Assembly: GCA_011316305.1 (NCBI GenBank)
Contig: SAUG01000052.1
Span: 496,001-560,000 of the forward strand
Direction of reading: 5' to 3'
Origin: Rusavskia elegans
Lineage: Eukaryota > Ascomycota > Lecanoromycetes > Teloschistales > Teloschistaceae
Length of the DNA: 64,000 nt
Shown here: in pieces, positions 34,652 to 46,116 of the stretch
Layout of the letters: each line of letters begins with the position of its first letter
How positions within the stretch are numbered: the first letter of the stretch is position 1
The notes under the pieces: model-generated
Database searches by the model: none
What the model saw: only the letters and a program-made list of their open reading frames with translations
What the model was told of the DNA's origin: nothing
Translations under genes and position numbers: made by a program

Positions 34652-36372
34652 ATGGCATTAGCAACCAAAGCCCAATCACAGAAGATATTCGAGAAGCTCA
34701 AAACAAAACCTGCAAACAAAGTAGGTGGCCGACACTCCTCTGACTGTTGCTCCTAACAAGATAGGTATGCTTCGATTGCGGGACCAAAAACCCAACGTGG
34801 TCGTCAGTACCGTTCGGCATCTACCTCTGCCTCGATTGCTCCTCAAATCATCGGAACTTGGGTGTACACATCTCCTTTGTCCGGTCTACAAATCTTGATC
34901 GTATGGTCTACTGCCCGTCATACTCTTGGAGAATACTAAAATAATCGCACAGAATGGCAATGGGACCAGCTTCGGATTATGAAGGTCGGAGGGAACGAGT
35001 CTGCCACAAAATACTTTCAATCACATGGCGGCACTGCAGCATTAGCCAGCAAAGACCCCAAGACCAAATATACATCGAACGCCGCTACAAAGTACAAGGA
35101 TGAGCTTAAGAGGAGGGTCGCCGCAGATACCAAGGAATATCCCGAAGAAGTTGTCATCACGGACATTGTCATATCCACTCCTGCGGAAGGCGCCGATACA
35201 CCATCGAACGAAGACGACTTCTTCTCATCTTGGGACAAACCGTCAATCAAACGCCCTAGCAACCCTCCTTCTCGTACACAAACGCCCCCTGCTGTCAGCC
35301 GGACCGCATCACCTTTCCTCAACCCTAACACCAATGGCAATAATCTGACAAGACCAAAATCACCCCTTGCAAACGCTGAAGAACCTCCACATTCCGCGCC
35401 AACAACCTCACGTGCCGTACCCTCCACGGCCATACGCAAGACCGGACCTGCAGGTGGCGCAAAGAAAACCAACGTCCTCGGCGCAAAAAAGACTCAAAAG
35501 CTAGGCGCGAAGAAGATCGGCGGTGGAGAAGAAATCGACTTTGAAGCCGCCGAAAAGAAAGCAAAGGAGGAGGCCGAGCGGATAGCGAAACTTGGCTACG
35601 ATCCCGAAGCTGAAGAAGTAGCAGCTGCCACCAAACCGACTGCGAGCGTCACAGACAAGACCAAAATTGCCGCCCCTACTCCACTGAGTCCCGCATCATC
35701 CACAAAACCCCGGGAGCGAACATCAGGCGAGATGGAAAGATTAGGCATGGGTGTGAGGAAGCTAGGCTTCGGTCAAGTTGGCTCGGCAGGCTCAAAGCAT
35801 CCTGCTCCAGCTCCAGCCAAGAAGATGGGGTTTGGCTCTACAAGCACCAGCAGGACAACAACAGAAGGTATGAATATGTCTCCAACAGCTCTATTTGCAT
35901 ATCAGCGGTGACTGACAGACGGCAATGTGTAGACGACGACGAAAAATACGCCCGCCAGAAATTCGGCACCCAAAAAGGCATTTCGTCCGACGAATTCTTC
36001 GGCCGCAACAACTTCGACCCTTCGGCCGCCGCCGAAGCCAAAGGCCGCCTTCAAGGCTTCGAAGGCGCCACTTCCATCTCCAGTAATGCGTATTTTGGTC
36101 GACCGGACGATGATCTCCCGCAGGCGGACGAGTATGGCAATTATGGCGATTTGGAGGGCGCGGCGAGGGATTTTGTGAGGAAATTTGGGAATACGGCGGG
36201 AGATGATTTGGAGAATTTGATTAGTGTTGCGGGGGAGGGGGCGCAGAGGTTGCAAGGTATGTTTTGATTTCTCCTCTTTTTTGTATGTTGGAAAGGGAAT
36301 ATGAGTGCTGTGGGGTGCATTGGCTGATGCCTGGTGTGTACAGGTGCTATTAGGAATTATTTGAATAGCTGA
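34652..36372 (+). CDS. glo3: ADP-ribosylation factor GTPase-activating protein Glo3 (ArfGAP2/3 type)
   Basis: Exons 34652-34720, 34765-34900, 34953-35867, 35933-36256 and 36344-36372 (introns 44, 52, 65 and 87 nt) encode 490 residues. The zinc ArfGAP domain [25 protein letters not shown] with the arginine finger in [12 protein letters not shown] is complete only after splicing. The middle is Pro/Ser/Lys-rich and includes repeated GAKKT/GAKKI units (about residues 230-245). The C-terminal Glo3 motif region has ISSDEFFGR and ISSNAYFGR repeats, and the tail GAIRNYLNS ends the protein. Role: GTP hydrolysis on Arf1 for COPI coat dynamics in Golgi-to-ER traffic. Confidence 0.93.
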
Positions 36373-36815
36373 TGCGGTATGAGGTGTGGATTGCTTGCTG
36401 TGGGAGAATTAGATTGGTAGATTTAATCAGATGGATGACGGGATGAAGGATGGAAAGCAACACTGAGAACCAGACAATGAGGACTTATATCCAGTTCTTT
36501 GCATAGCGAAAACAGATAGAGGCCGTAGTGTACCGATCGGGTTTGCTATAAGAAAAAAGGCAAAAGAGCATTCTTGAATGACTGATTGAACATATGTTTC
36601 CATGATGAAATTTCGATATATCGCCTGCGCCTTTTTTGGCTTTGACAGATAGATAACAAATACCAAAAGATGATGCCCTTACTTTAGCATCATATACATA
36701 TACATACACCCACTCACAGCCATTCACTTTTTCCTCAATCATTTACATTGTCACCCAATTCCTATCCTATGCCATCCCATACCATACCATACCCCTCCTC
36801 AACAGATCAGAAACA
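36373..36815. other. Intergenic between convergent glo3 and fol1
   Basis: About 440 bp of shared 3' flank. No coding signal. Confidence 0.5.
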
Positions 36816-39569
36816 TCAATCCCGCCAAACCGCATCCCCCATCCTAACAACTTTACTCATCTCCTCCCAATCATGCACGCGCACTATATCCGCTCCGCCT
36901 TGTATACAGGCTGTGACGGCGGCGGCGGTGCCCCAGATTCGGGATTGCATTTCTTCGTCGTTGGTTGAATTGGGGGTGGTGGAGGGAGGTGGGGATGTGG
37001 GATTATGGGGCTGCGGCTTAGGGGTTTGATTAATCTTGGGGAGAGTGGGCGAGGGAGGAGGAGGGGTGGTGGTGTCGGGCTTGGGATCGTTATTGATGTA
37101 GGATGGTCCGGTTTTATTCCTCAGCGCCGTTGGCTCGCCGTCGACTTTCCTGGCTTCCGAAGTGTTGTTGGTACTGGCGTTGAAGTATTTTGTCTCCAAC
37201 TCCTTGATTTTCTTGTCTACCTCGCCGCCGTCGTCTTTGCCGGTATTGATATACCTTGGCCCACTCTCCTCCTTCATCAAAACCTCCTCCTCTTCTCTCC
37301 CTGCATCACCAGGTACTCCCGTAATCTTCCCGATAAACCTCTTCCTACTAACACCCACGCACCACGGCAAACCTTTTAACCCCTCCCGCTCCCTCAACTC
37401 CGGTAAGTTCCTCATCACCTCCAGATTCTGGGGCCCTGTTTTCGCAAACCCGATGCCCGGATCCAGAATTATCCTCCACCGCCGAATCCCCGCTTCCATG
37501 GCTTTCTGGACCCTCTCGTTCAGTTCGGTGGCGATGCCGTTGATGACGCCATCCGGGTAGGATGTCAGTGAGTTCATGGTTTCGGGGTTGCCGCGCATGT
37601 GCATCAGGATGTAAGTGCATCCCAACTCCGCTATTGTAGGGAACATCTCAGGATCCATGAGACCGCCGGAGATATCGTTGATGATGTCGGCGCCTGCTTC
37701 GATGCAGGCGCGAGCGACGGAGGAGTGGTAGGTGTCGATACTAAGGAGGATGTTGTTGAAGACTGGGTCGGCGCGGATGAATTGGATTGTGGGGAGGATG
37801 CGGGCGAGTTCTTCCTTGGCGGAAAGGGGGGAGGCGTGTGGGCGGGTGGATTGTCCACCGATGTCAAGGATAGGGATCTGGTGGTGGCGGAGTGAATTCA
37901 GTTGAGGGAGGAGGGAAGAGGGGGAGAAAGTAGGTGTATGTTTGCCGTCGTTAGAGAAGGAGTCGGGTGTTAGGTTCAAGATGGCCATGAGGTGAGTTTT
38001 GCGGTTGGGAAGATCAGCGGTCAGAATTTGAGAGGATGGAGATGTTGAAGATCTTGGGGCGAAGCGAGTGAGGGGGGTGAGGGGGGAGATGGGGCGAGCG
38101 GAGGGCGGGAGCTGCGAGAGCTGGACTGAGAAATCGACCAGGAGAGAAGGCCGAGGGAGGAAGGAGTGCGGAATCAAGCTTAGATTGATTAGCAAAAGCA
38201 GAGAATTAAGATGTGACCAGCTTACTCGCAGAGAGGCCGAAGGACAAACTCTCGTTCTGACATTCGCGGATGAGGTATCTGTAGACGATCATGATTGACT
38301 ATTAGATCATCATATAGCAGAATGTCGAGGTCGATCGTCCGAGGCCCATTTTCGACGGTCTTCACACGGCCGAGAGAGTCCTCGATATCTTTTAGCTGAT
38401 CCAATAACTCGAAAGGTGTGAGAGTGGTCTCAATCTGCCTTTCTGGTTAGGTGACACCATCTGCTGTTCTACCTTTGGGGGGATCTGACGTACCTCACAA
38501 GCCCCGTTCACGAAGGGTTGTTGATCGGTCTTATACATTGCCTCGGTCTCATACAAAGAACTGGTATGCCGTACTGTAAGGCCCCGACGAGCCATCTCGG
38601 TACACGCTTGTTCAATCACGCCGACTCGATTTCCAATGTTGCTCCCAAGAGCGACGAACACCCTCGAGCGAGCTTTCCCTCTCATGAAAGTCCTTTGGGC
38701 TCGTTGGAAAGAATCATACAAGTCGGCACTGAATTTGTAAGTCGAGTTGGGTCTGGGTGATCCGTCAGGCAGACCCCATTGATTGTCAATCCGTAGAGCG
38801 AGGGATCTTTGGGGCGAGGAACCAATGATACTTTCACTGCTACGGAAGAACATCCCAGCGGCTTCGAAAGCAAGCACGTCAAGGCTTTCATGAGACTTGC
38901 TCTCCATGAAGTCGGCAACCTTCCGATGAATTTTAAAGGTGGGGAATGGACAGTCGTAACGAGCCGGACTAGCATACGTCCTTGCCAGGTGCTGATTCTG
39001 GTCAATCGTGCTGGCCGGCCATGCGAGGTTCATTTTAACCGCGACAGTTTGTGGTGCACTGACACCGTGAACAGCAAGCTTCAAGTCCCAACGGGTTTCA
39101 GACGAATCACGTGGCACATTTTTGGGGTCATGCAATCGTAGCGAGTCGAAAGATTGGACGCCGAAATCCGAAGAAAGCATCCTATACAAGAGGTCGTTGG
39201 GGAAATACGTACGCAACTCCACATTGGTACCGCGCGCTCTTGGTATCTCGGTCAAGACACGTCGTGCAATGCCATGTGCAGTTTCCGGGATTGAACTCCC
39301 GCGGCGCGATTCCTGTTCGACGATGTCGAGTAGCTTTGAGTTGGTATCAAGTTGCGAAGACGGCGGGACTGCCCCAGTGATAGCTGGAAGGAAGCTGAAG
39401 TTGACGAACGCCTTTCGGATATATTTGACATCCTCTCTGAACCGTTTCAGTGACGGGGATGCTTGATTTTCTTCTTACGATTCCTGCGACTTACATCTTG
39501 AAGCCTGTAATTGAGCGACGCCAGAATTTCAACTCCTGTCCGTTTGCGTTCACTACCATCCCATAAGAT
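36816..39569 (-). CDS. fol1: Trifunctional folate synthesis protein Fol1 (DHNA / HPPK / DHPS), N-terminal exon unresolved
   Basis: Exons 39569-39495, 39432-38494, 38434-38226 and 38178-36816 give 861 residues in frame. The first part holds two degenerate DHNA domains ([15 protein letters not shown]; the second is highly diverged). HPPK follows with [25 protein letters not shown] and [18 protein letters not shown] has [55 protein letters not shown] and, after a roughly 115-residue insertion, [14 protein letters not shown] and VRVHDW. It converts dihydroneopterin to dihydropteroate, and yeast Fol1 is mitochondrial. No ATG precedes the first exon in frame, so a further 5' exon is needed. The Met at 39673, reading MATRAGIRIPAR, is a candidate, but I could not splice it in frame. 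Confidence 0.87.
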
Positions 39570-40246
39570 CTGAAGTGAGAACGGCTTGAAGCACCGAAAA
39601 TGTTATTACGCCGATGAGGATACCAATTTGATTTTCTCGCAGGTATCCGGATACCCGCCCGTGTTGCCATCCTGAGTGGCTAGATGTATCACGTCATAAG
39701 ACCGAGGTAATAATGAACAGGTGTACAGCGATGATTTCTACGTCTGCTCGTCGTTGCGAGTATTACGGCAAGTACATGCACCTCGTAGCCTTGGCAGCCT
39801 TCCGAAAAGGCGTCCTTGCATATCAAGAACCGCACTGTCAATAATACCCTACGATGATTCGTTCAGGCTGTTTGTTATGTGTCCGCAGTGGAAGTAAGTT
39901 GCCCGTTGTTGTAGAGTCATTGAGGTTGAGCAGGTGCGGGCTGCCTGAGGTTAAGTTGCGGTGTTTTTTCACAAAGTCCGAACGACCCCTCCAGCGTGTA
40001 CATTTCGTTGAGAATAGGGGTAAACATTAGGTAGAACGAAGACTGTATTCGCATGTCGAGAATTGTGTCAGTACTACAAATGACCGGTGTTCGCATAGAT
40101 TTCCACGTATATCCTGGAATTATATACAAAATGGTAGAGATCCAGACCAGACCGACATCATGATATTCCACAGACCTCTCCATACACAAAGGATCTGGCC
40201 CATTCCGCATCATTACACCCAGCCACCCTTCCGGATTGAGCACCCA
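39570..40246. other. Probable fol1 5' region / intergenic
   Basis: It should contain the missing first coding exon and promoter of fol1 and the 3' flank of the next minus-strand gene. A pyrimidine-rich acceptor and a TAATAAC branch-like site lie just upstream of 39569 on the minus strand. Confidence 0.45.
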
Positions 40247-40965
40247 TCACAGCTCCCGGTGCTGTCGAATCTGGTGAAAGTCTGAAATTATGACTTGCGT
40301 GGAAGTTTGAAGTCGCCCAAAAACGATCAAGCCCTGCTCCCACAGAGCGGCGCGGCAGACCTCGTTCACTTCCACCATAGATGGTGGAAGGTTCGCGTCG
40401 GCCGCCTTGAGACGCCTCACTTGGGTGTTGAAGGTCAATGATGCGTCGAACCAGCTTTCGTGAACATGAGGTCCCTGTCCCGTCACCTCGTCCACCGCTC
40501 GGTTGCAGCAGAGCCGATTAAGCCGGGCAGTCCCGTCGCTGTTGGCGCTGCGGGCCACATAGTCCATGCATCGGAGTTCGCCATCATATGATCGAAGCAA
40601 AGACTTGGCCGGGTCGTTGTTTTCGATGCAGGTGTAATTTTTCAGGAAGCGTTGGTCGAGGCCGGCGTTGTAGTATTCCTTCACCCGCACTTGTGCGAAT
40701 TCGAAAGTGCGCAGAGGGAGGACGGTGGGCTCGACGCAGTAGCAGACGGTGCGCTTGAAGTAGTCGTGGCAGATCTTTCGAGTCGTGATGCCGTCAAATT
40801 CTTGGATGCAGTGTGCTTCCGGAAGCCATTCGGGGGACCGTCATCCAAGGGATCTGTTGGCCGAAGGGGCAGGGCCAGGGGCAGGGGATTCGATGGCCCG
40901 CCGAAAACAGTGGTAAGAAGGGTAGCAAGCGAGACAAACACGGAGAGTAAAGTGCAAGCGACCAT
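40247..40965 (-). pseudogene. Secreted cysteine-rich protein, frame broken once (or very short intron)
   Basis: A start at 40965 gives a clear signal peptide (MVACTLLSVFVSLATLLTTV), then PLDDGPP. From 40836 downward the protein continues in another frame: EWLPEAHCIQEFDGI, KICHDYFKRTVCYC and so on to the stop at 40247. The mature part has about nine cysteines including a CC pair (RLCCNR). The two frames meet at a run of five C (plus-strand G run 40832-40836); one base difference there would join them. The alternative is a 38-nt intron (GTCCCC..CCAAG), too short for this genome. Upstream, a strong acceptor TTTATTTTTTCAG ends at about 41000, probably a 5' UTR intron. I recognise no family. Confidence 0.55.
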
Positions 40966-42209
40966 GACGAGGATTGGAGTGGTCGCGCTGTTGAAGACCT
41001 GAAAAAATAAATGAGTGAGACGAGGTCGTTAAGGAATCGTATAGTTCAAGAATGTCGAGATGGGTAACAGGATTGAGATGTTTGGAGGAGGGTTGGAGAA
41101 ATATACCCACCAAGATTACGGGTGGTGCACTTGTAAACAGTGAGCAACTTCCAGTCCGACTAAGCCGCTCAATGTTTGGTACATGCGTGCTTGAAGAAGA
41201 TAACACACACCAAGCTGGATTATTGAAGAAGTATTTCCATGGACCGAATTCAGGAACATTCGCCAAGGGCACATGTAAACAGCGGATCCCTCCCGTCTGA
41301 TCCAACCATGGCAAAGGATACCATTCGGTTTACCAAGAGCATGCGACGACCACAAATGACTCGACCATCCATCATAGATCCCCTCCATTGGAAGGTGAAA
41401 GCGCTTTCAGAGCTACTTCGGGTTTGGGGCCTTTCCCCCCGGATCAGCTGTTGTCGATCACGAAGATGGAAGAGATCGAAAGGCGTGGTGGCAGCGGAGA
41501 AGCAGCATCTACACCGCACAAAGGAATAGACAAACCAGGAACAAGAGCATGAATCTGTTCGAGATGATATGACTTACCATTCCCCATCAATGATTCGGTG
41601 CTCTCATTTTCCCGCTTGGTTCACGTTGCTTGTGATCTTCCCATTGCGGAAGAAAGTATTGCAGTTTACCTTGATCGAAGCCTAGATCAATGACTATACC
41701 CAGGCTGGGTTTGTCGAGTCTGATCCAAATAATTCCCCATCGACCGAAGGCCAGGAGAGGGAATCGAGTCTCTTCACTTATGAGCCGAGCTGCGTCTCCT
41801 CAAGAGCCGGCATGGCGAGCGTGTCTGATGATCGAGAGGACCTGGTTCTTCAAATCTGTCGAATTTGAATTCTGCATTGGGGAAATACATTACTCGTACT
41901 CCGAGGCATCTGGCTTTGCTGTTCAGAGAGCAGCATGTTGAAGGAAGTGCAAGGGAAAACGGCTTGAGGACGGCGACAGTTGACCTCGGCCGCCAAGACT
42001 TTTTAATTGTACGGCCGCTGACGTATTTCTTATTTACCTCGGCATCTCGACTTGAGGTTCACTCCGTCTCCACATGCGGACTCAGCTCAGTGTCATGCTT
42101 CCCTCTTTTTGATCTCACTCATCCTGCTTCTCAACTATCTCTCCGGATAGACGTTTGCTCTCTCGATCACCGATCCATATACCTCTACAGCCCATTTGAA
42201 TTACCCAAC
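40966..42209. other. Divergent intergenic region upstream of the secreted-protein and nitronate monooxygenase genes
   Basis: About 1.2 kb. Both strands have small open frames (for example minus 41116-41388), but none has a recognisable domain. The last 300 bp are pyrimidine-rich, as in fungal promoters. Confidence 0.45.
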
Positions 42210-43434
42210 ATGGCATCTCCACGTATGTTGTTCCTCCCCTACGCTTTGCTGCCCCAGACACTGACGCTTTCGACAGAGCAACTCCGCACCACGGTGACTG
42301 ACCTCCTCAAAATCAAGCATCCCATTATGCTAGCCGGTATGAACGTTGCAGCCGGCCCCAAACTCGCCGCTGCCGTTACAAATGCCGGCGGCCTCGGCGT
42401 CATTGGTGGTGTGGGCTACACACCAGACATGCTTCGCGAACAAATCGCAGAACTCAAGAGTTTCTTAAACGACAAGAACGCGCCATTTGGGGTGGATCTG
42501 CTGATCCCACAAGTGGGGGGAAGTGCACGAAAAACAAAGTATGCCGTTCCCCCATCCCCCACCCCCTTTCCATTATCCTCTACCCACTACGCCGAGCTAA
42601 TACCCTGATTTTCCTAGCTACGACTACACAAAAGGCAAACTCGACGACCTCGTCACCATCATCATCGACTCGGGCGCCAAACTCTTCGTCTCCGCCGTCG
42701 GCGTCCCACCCGTGCACGTCGTCCAACGCCTCCACAAAGCCGGCATCCTCTATATGAACATGATCGGCCACCCCAAACACGTCCAAAAATGCCTCGATGT
42801 CGGCGCCGACATGATCTGCGCCCAAGGCGGCGAAGGAGGCGGCCACACCGGTGACGTCCCCACCACCATCCTCATCCCCACGGTCGCCAAGATGGTAAAA
42901 GGCCGAAAGAGCCCTATGACCGGCGATCAAGTCCAGGTCGTTGCCGCAGGCGGTCTCTTCAACGGCCAGAGTGTAGCTGCTGCACTCATGTTGGGAGCCA
43001 GCGCCGTCTGGATCGGCACGCGCTTCGTGCTGTGCGAGGAAGCGGGCGCGCCAAAAGCCCATCAAGAAGCCGTCCGCACCGCGGGCTTCGACGATAATGT
43101 CCGTACTATCATTTTCACAGGCCGGCCGTTACGCGTCAGGAATAACGAATATATTAAGAACTGGGAGGAGAATCGCGCAAGCGAGATCAAGGAGTTCACG
43201 AGTAAGGGGGTGATTCCCGTGGAACATGATTTCGAGACGTTGGGCGATGACATGGATGATGACACGATGGATAATGCGCGGCCGTTTTTGATGGGCAAGG
43301 CGGCGGCGGTGGTGGAGGAGAGGAAGAGTGCGAAGGCTATTGTGGATGAGATGGTGGGGGATGCGGTGGGGTGGTTAGGGGTTGGGAAGGGGATGGTTGT
43401 TGGTGGTGCTGGGGGGAGGGAGAGTAAGTTGTAG
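42210..43434 (+). CDS. Nitronate monooxygenase (2-nitropropane dioxygenase family)
   Basis: Exons 42210-42222 (13 nt), 42277-42538 and 42618-43434 (introns 54 and 79 nt) encode 363 residues. The tiny first exon gives MASP, and splicing continues QQLRTTVTDLLKIKHPIM. It is a TIM-barrel flavoprotein with AGGLGVIGGVG, the FMN-binding GGEGGGHTGD, and AAGGLFNGQSVAAALMLGA plus GTRFVLCEEAGAP near the phosphate site. Members oxidise alkyl nitronates such as propionate-3-nitronate using FMN and O2. Codon use shifts from C-rich in the first half to G-rich near the end, with no sign of a break. Confidence 0.92.
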
Positions 43435-45037
43435 ACGGTGAATGTGAATTAAGCTGGGGCCCTCGTGTTCCCAATCAGTCGCAGCGAGGGGGTTACAACA
43501 GCAACCGATACCTCGATAAGTGTTATCGCTCTGACGACTGCGAAGATAGTACCATACAGCTGCTCAGCCGAAGGGAAACGTGTGCTTGACAAGTCGACAG
43601 CCTTGTATGTAGGGTCTCAGGTTGGTATCAGGTTCGCATGGGCACCGGGTATATCTAGAGTAGCGACAGCAATGAATGTCAATAGGGGTTCGAAATAGAA
43701 AATTCCCCATTCCTTTTCCTTATTTCTCCATGCTGACCGTCCTAATACCAATAACCCCGCTCGGGCTCTAAACGAAACCGCACATAAGGCTGGCTTGAGA
43801 ACATTGTTGCAGATGGGAATCGTGCTGGGTCCTGGCAATCCAACTGGGTCGTGATATGGGGGTATCGGGTGCGGCCGTTTCTAGAAAAACGTTCAGCTTT
43901 AACAATAAGTGCTCTTTTAGATGATATGATATTCAGTTGAGTTGTCAGCCACCTTCTATTGACGGCATCAGTGGGTGTCGTAAATGAGGAGACGACCTGC
44001 AGGCTTGGCGGCGGCTGTTTAGGCGGGTCTAGGCGGTCAGGCAAAGCCTTACCACTACCGAGCGTTAATCTTCGGGCACTTACACCTTTATTTAGGCTGC
44101 GAATTAAACTCCTTCTACTACCGCGCAACGAGTTCTTCGTAGCACAGTAGCCTGCCCTGCTTTGCGCCCTTTACGGACCGACGCCGTGATTCCAGCAAAT
44201 GCATCACTCACTGTACAGTCCAGGCTCTTATATTGCTGTGTTCTTCATCGCATTGATTTTCCCTTCCAGCTCTCAATACATACAAAGCCATGCAAACTCA
44301 TCAAATCCTCTCACCTTAATAGCATTGAAAGCTGTTTTAAGTGCTTAGTGCCGACTAGCACCGCAACTGGTTGGTAGCAAACACAAGATGCACAAGATGC
44401 ATGACCTCCGGTATCGTGTAACTGCAAGAGAATTGGGTTGTGGTACAACATATGCGGGCGAAGGGGGAGCTCCAATCAATAAGGCAAGACGGGATAAATC
44501 GGTCCCACACCACCAGGTTGTAGCCGCCGGCGAGGCTGAAATCCAGCGATTTCAACAACGAGCGGACCAAATGAAGCATCAAGGGCGCAGGAGCCGTATA
44601 GATATCCAGCTCTTGACAATTCCGGTGAGCCTCCTCCGCGAGTGCCAATGTTGTATTGGCCCAGCATTGAAGCTGACCACCATCAATAGCAATGCCTTAC
44701 TGCTCTTGTGGTCGATGTTTCGTGGATCAGAATAGCTCTTACCTGCCTGTAGCCTTGTATTTCGGACATTGTATATATTCACCCACTATATAACTCCAAT
44801 CAAAGACCCTTGCCACGAGGGATGCCGTTGTCCTACTGCACTTGCTGCCGATCTTTCTTTTAGCGCCTATCATTTACAGAGTACGGTGATCTCAAGATGT
44901 CGAAGCTTCCGAGGACTGAGTGGACCCTCTTTAAAAATAACAGCAGAGGGTTCAGAACGTATGCATCGACAACCAAACACCAGTGAACTGCCTCCTGTTC
45001 GATAACACCACAACATCAGTCACGAGGTTTGGAGATT
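43435..45037. other. Gene-poor stretch with a diverged dispersed repeat
   Basis: About 1.6 kb with no convincing coding exon. Around 43665-43800 it shares two blocks with 46708-46805 (listed separately). Small frames on both strands have no domain. Confidence 0.45.
43665..43800 (+). repeat. Diverged repeat copy A
   Basis: GAGTAGCGACAGCAATGAAT followed by an AT-rich block, then AACGAAACCGCACATAA. The same two blocks in the same order occur at 46708-46805, with about 35-40 bp less between them there. The identity of the blocks is high and the rest is loose. It may be an old MITE-like or LTR fragment. Confidence 0.4.
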
Positions 45038-46116
45038 ATGGCCGGAAGCAATTCCCGTCTGATCCTGACCTTACGGGTGGCTAGAGTAAGTCGCTAGTCT
45101 CTTTGTTGCCGAGTTTGTGAAGGGTCGTTCACTGAAGGTGCCCCAATCATTTAGATCTACGCTGCCTTGGTTTGCCAGGCTTCCTTGATCTGGTTTGTTT
45201 TACTTTGCCTCGTCTTGTCCGCCGGCAGATATAAAGCCTACAAAGATTCTTGTAATCCTAAACACCGCCAGTTTGTTGGTATATACTCATCCTTTCGCCA
45301 CCTATCCTTGGCTGGTAGCGATATACTCACTATCCTGGCTGCGGTGTATGGAATCATCCTCTAGGCAAACGGCAAATGCAGGATGACTGTCTACCACTAC
45401 TACATTGCGCTCGATGCGATACTGCTCGCTTGCTCTACAATTGCAGTCGCCTTCGCCGCATCAGGACGCCACTTCTGGAAGACTTGGGCTGGAATCTGGC
45501 GAATTCGATCTACGCTACTGATTTTCGTCTCCCTTTCCATCTTCTTGGGATACCAAGCAGCAAACAAACTGAACACCGATTTCCCAGAGCTATTTCCCCC
45601 CACAAAGAGAGATGACAGCGCAATTCTATTGCCGGTGTCATGCTTTTTGGACCCTGACTTGATCGATAAAGAGAGTCCATACGCGCCGAATCCGCAACGT
45701 CACTTGAACGATACACAATTCGAACTCATAGGACGACCTATCAAAGCTACAAAACTTTCACGAATTTGGTTGTTCTTCTTTCTCATCTTAGCTTTGTTAT
45801 TGGGGGTCTTGACTCATGTCTTGGGCCGCCGACTTCTAAGCTGGGAAAGAAACTGCTCTTAGGCTTCATCTTCCTGCTGTCCCTGGGAGCCGACATGTTC
45901 TGCGCTTGCGATATATCAAAGCTCAGACTATGGACGAGTCGATCCGGATGGATGGCAGATAAGGGAGAGGAGGGCTATTACTCGATCGGCCAGCTTCTTC
46001 CACTTGTCTCTTTGGCCTCGATCGTGATAGCGGCCGCAGAGACGTTCGAACTTCGATGTGGGAAGCGCTGGGAGGATAAAAAGCATAAGGTGCCGAAAGG
46101 ATATCAGATGATCTAG
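45038..46116 (+). CDS. Integral membrane protein, gene model unresolved (possible pseudogene)
   Basis: Exon 45038-45085 and an acceptor at 45154 give MAGSNSRLILTLRVAR joined to IYAALVCQASLIWF, a transmembrane segment. Later stretches in other frames are equally membrane-like: 45383 onward (YYIALDAILLACSTIAVAF, a soluble loop, then LFFFLILALLLG), and about 45843-46116 (LLLGFIFLLSLGADMF to the basic end KKHKVPKGYQMI). Joining the second and third pieces needs a 35-nt intron (GTCTTG..CTAAG), and I found no good splice between the first and second. It is either a five-to-six-helix protein with unusual introns or a gene with frameshifts. Family unknown. Confidence 0.42.

Noticed and set aside
40841..41314. 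157-codon minus-strand frame (ending ANRSLG) as the true N-terminus of the secreted protein
   Set aside because: It is in phase with the cysteine-rich body but ends in TGA before it, has no ATG start, and lacks the signal-peptide pattern seen in the overlapping frame.
43742..44128. 128-codon minus-strand open frame (Arg-rich)
   Set aside because: It overlaps the diverged repeat and has no recognisable domain or protein-like hydrophobic pattern.
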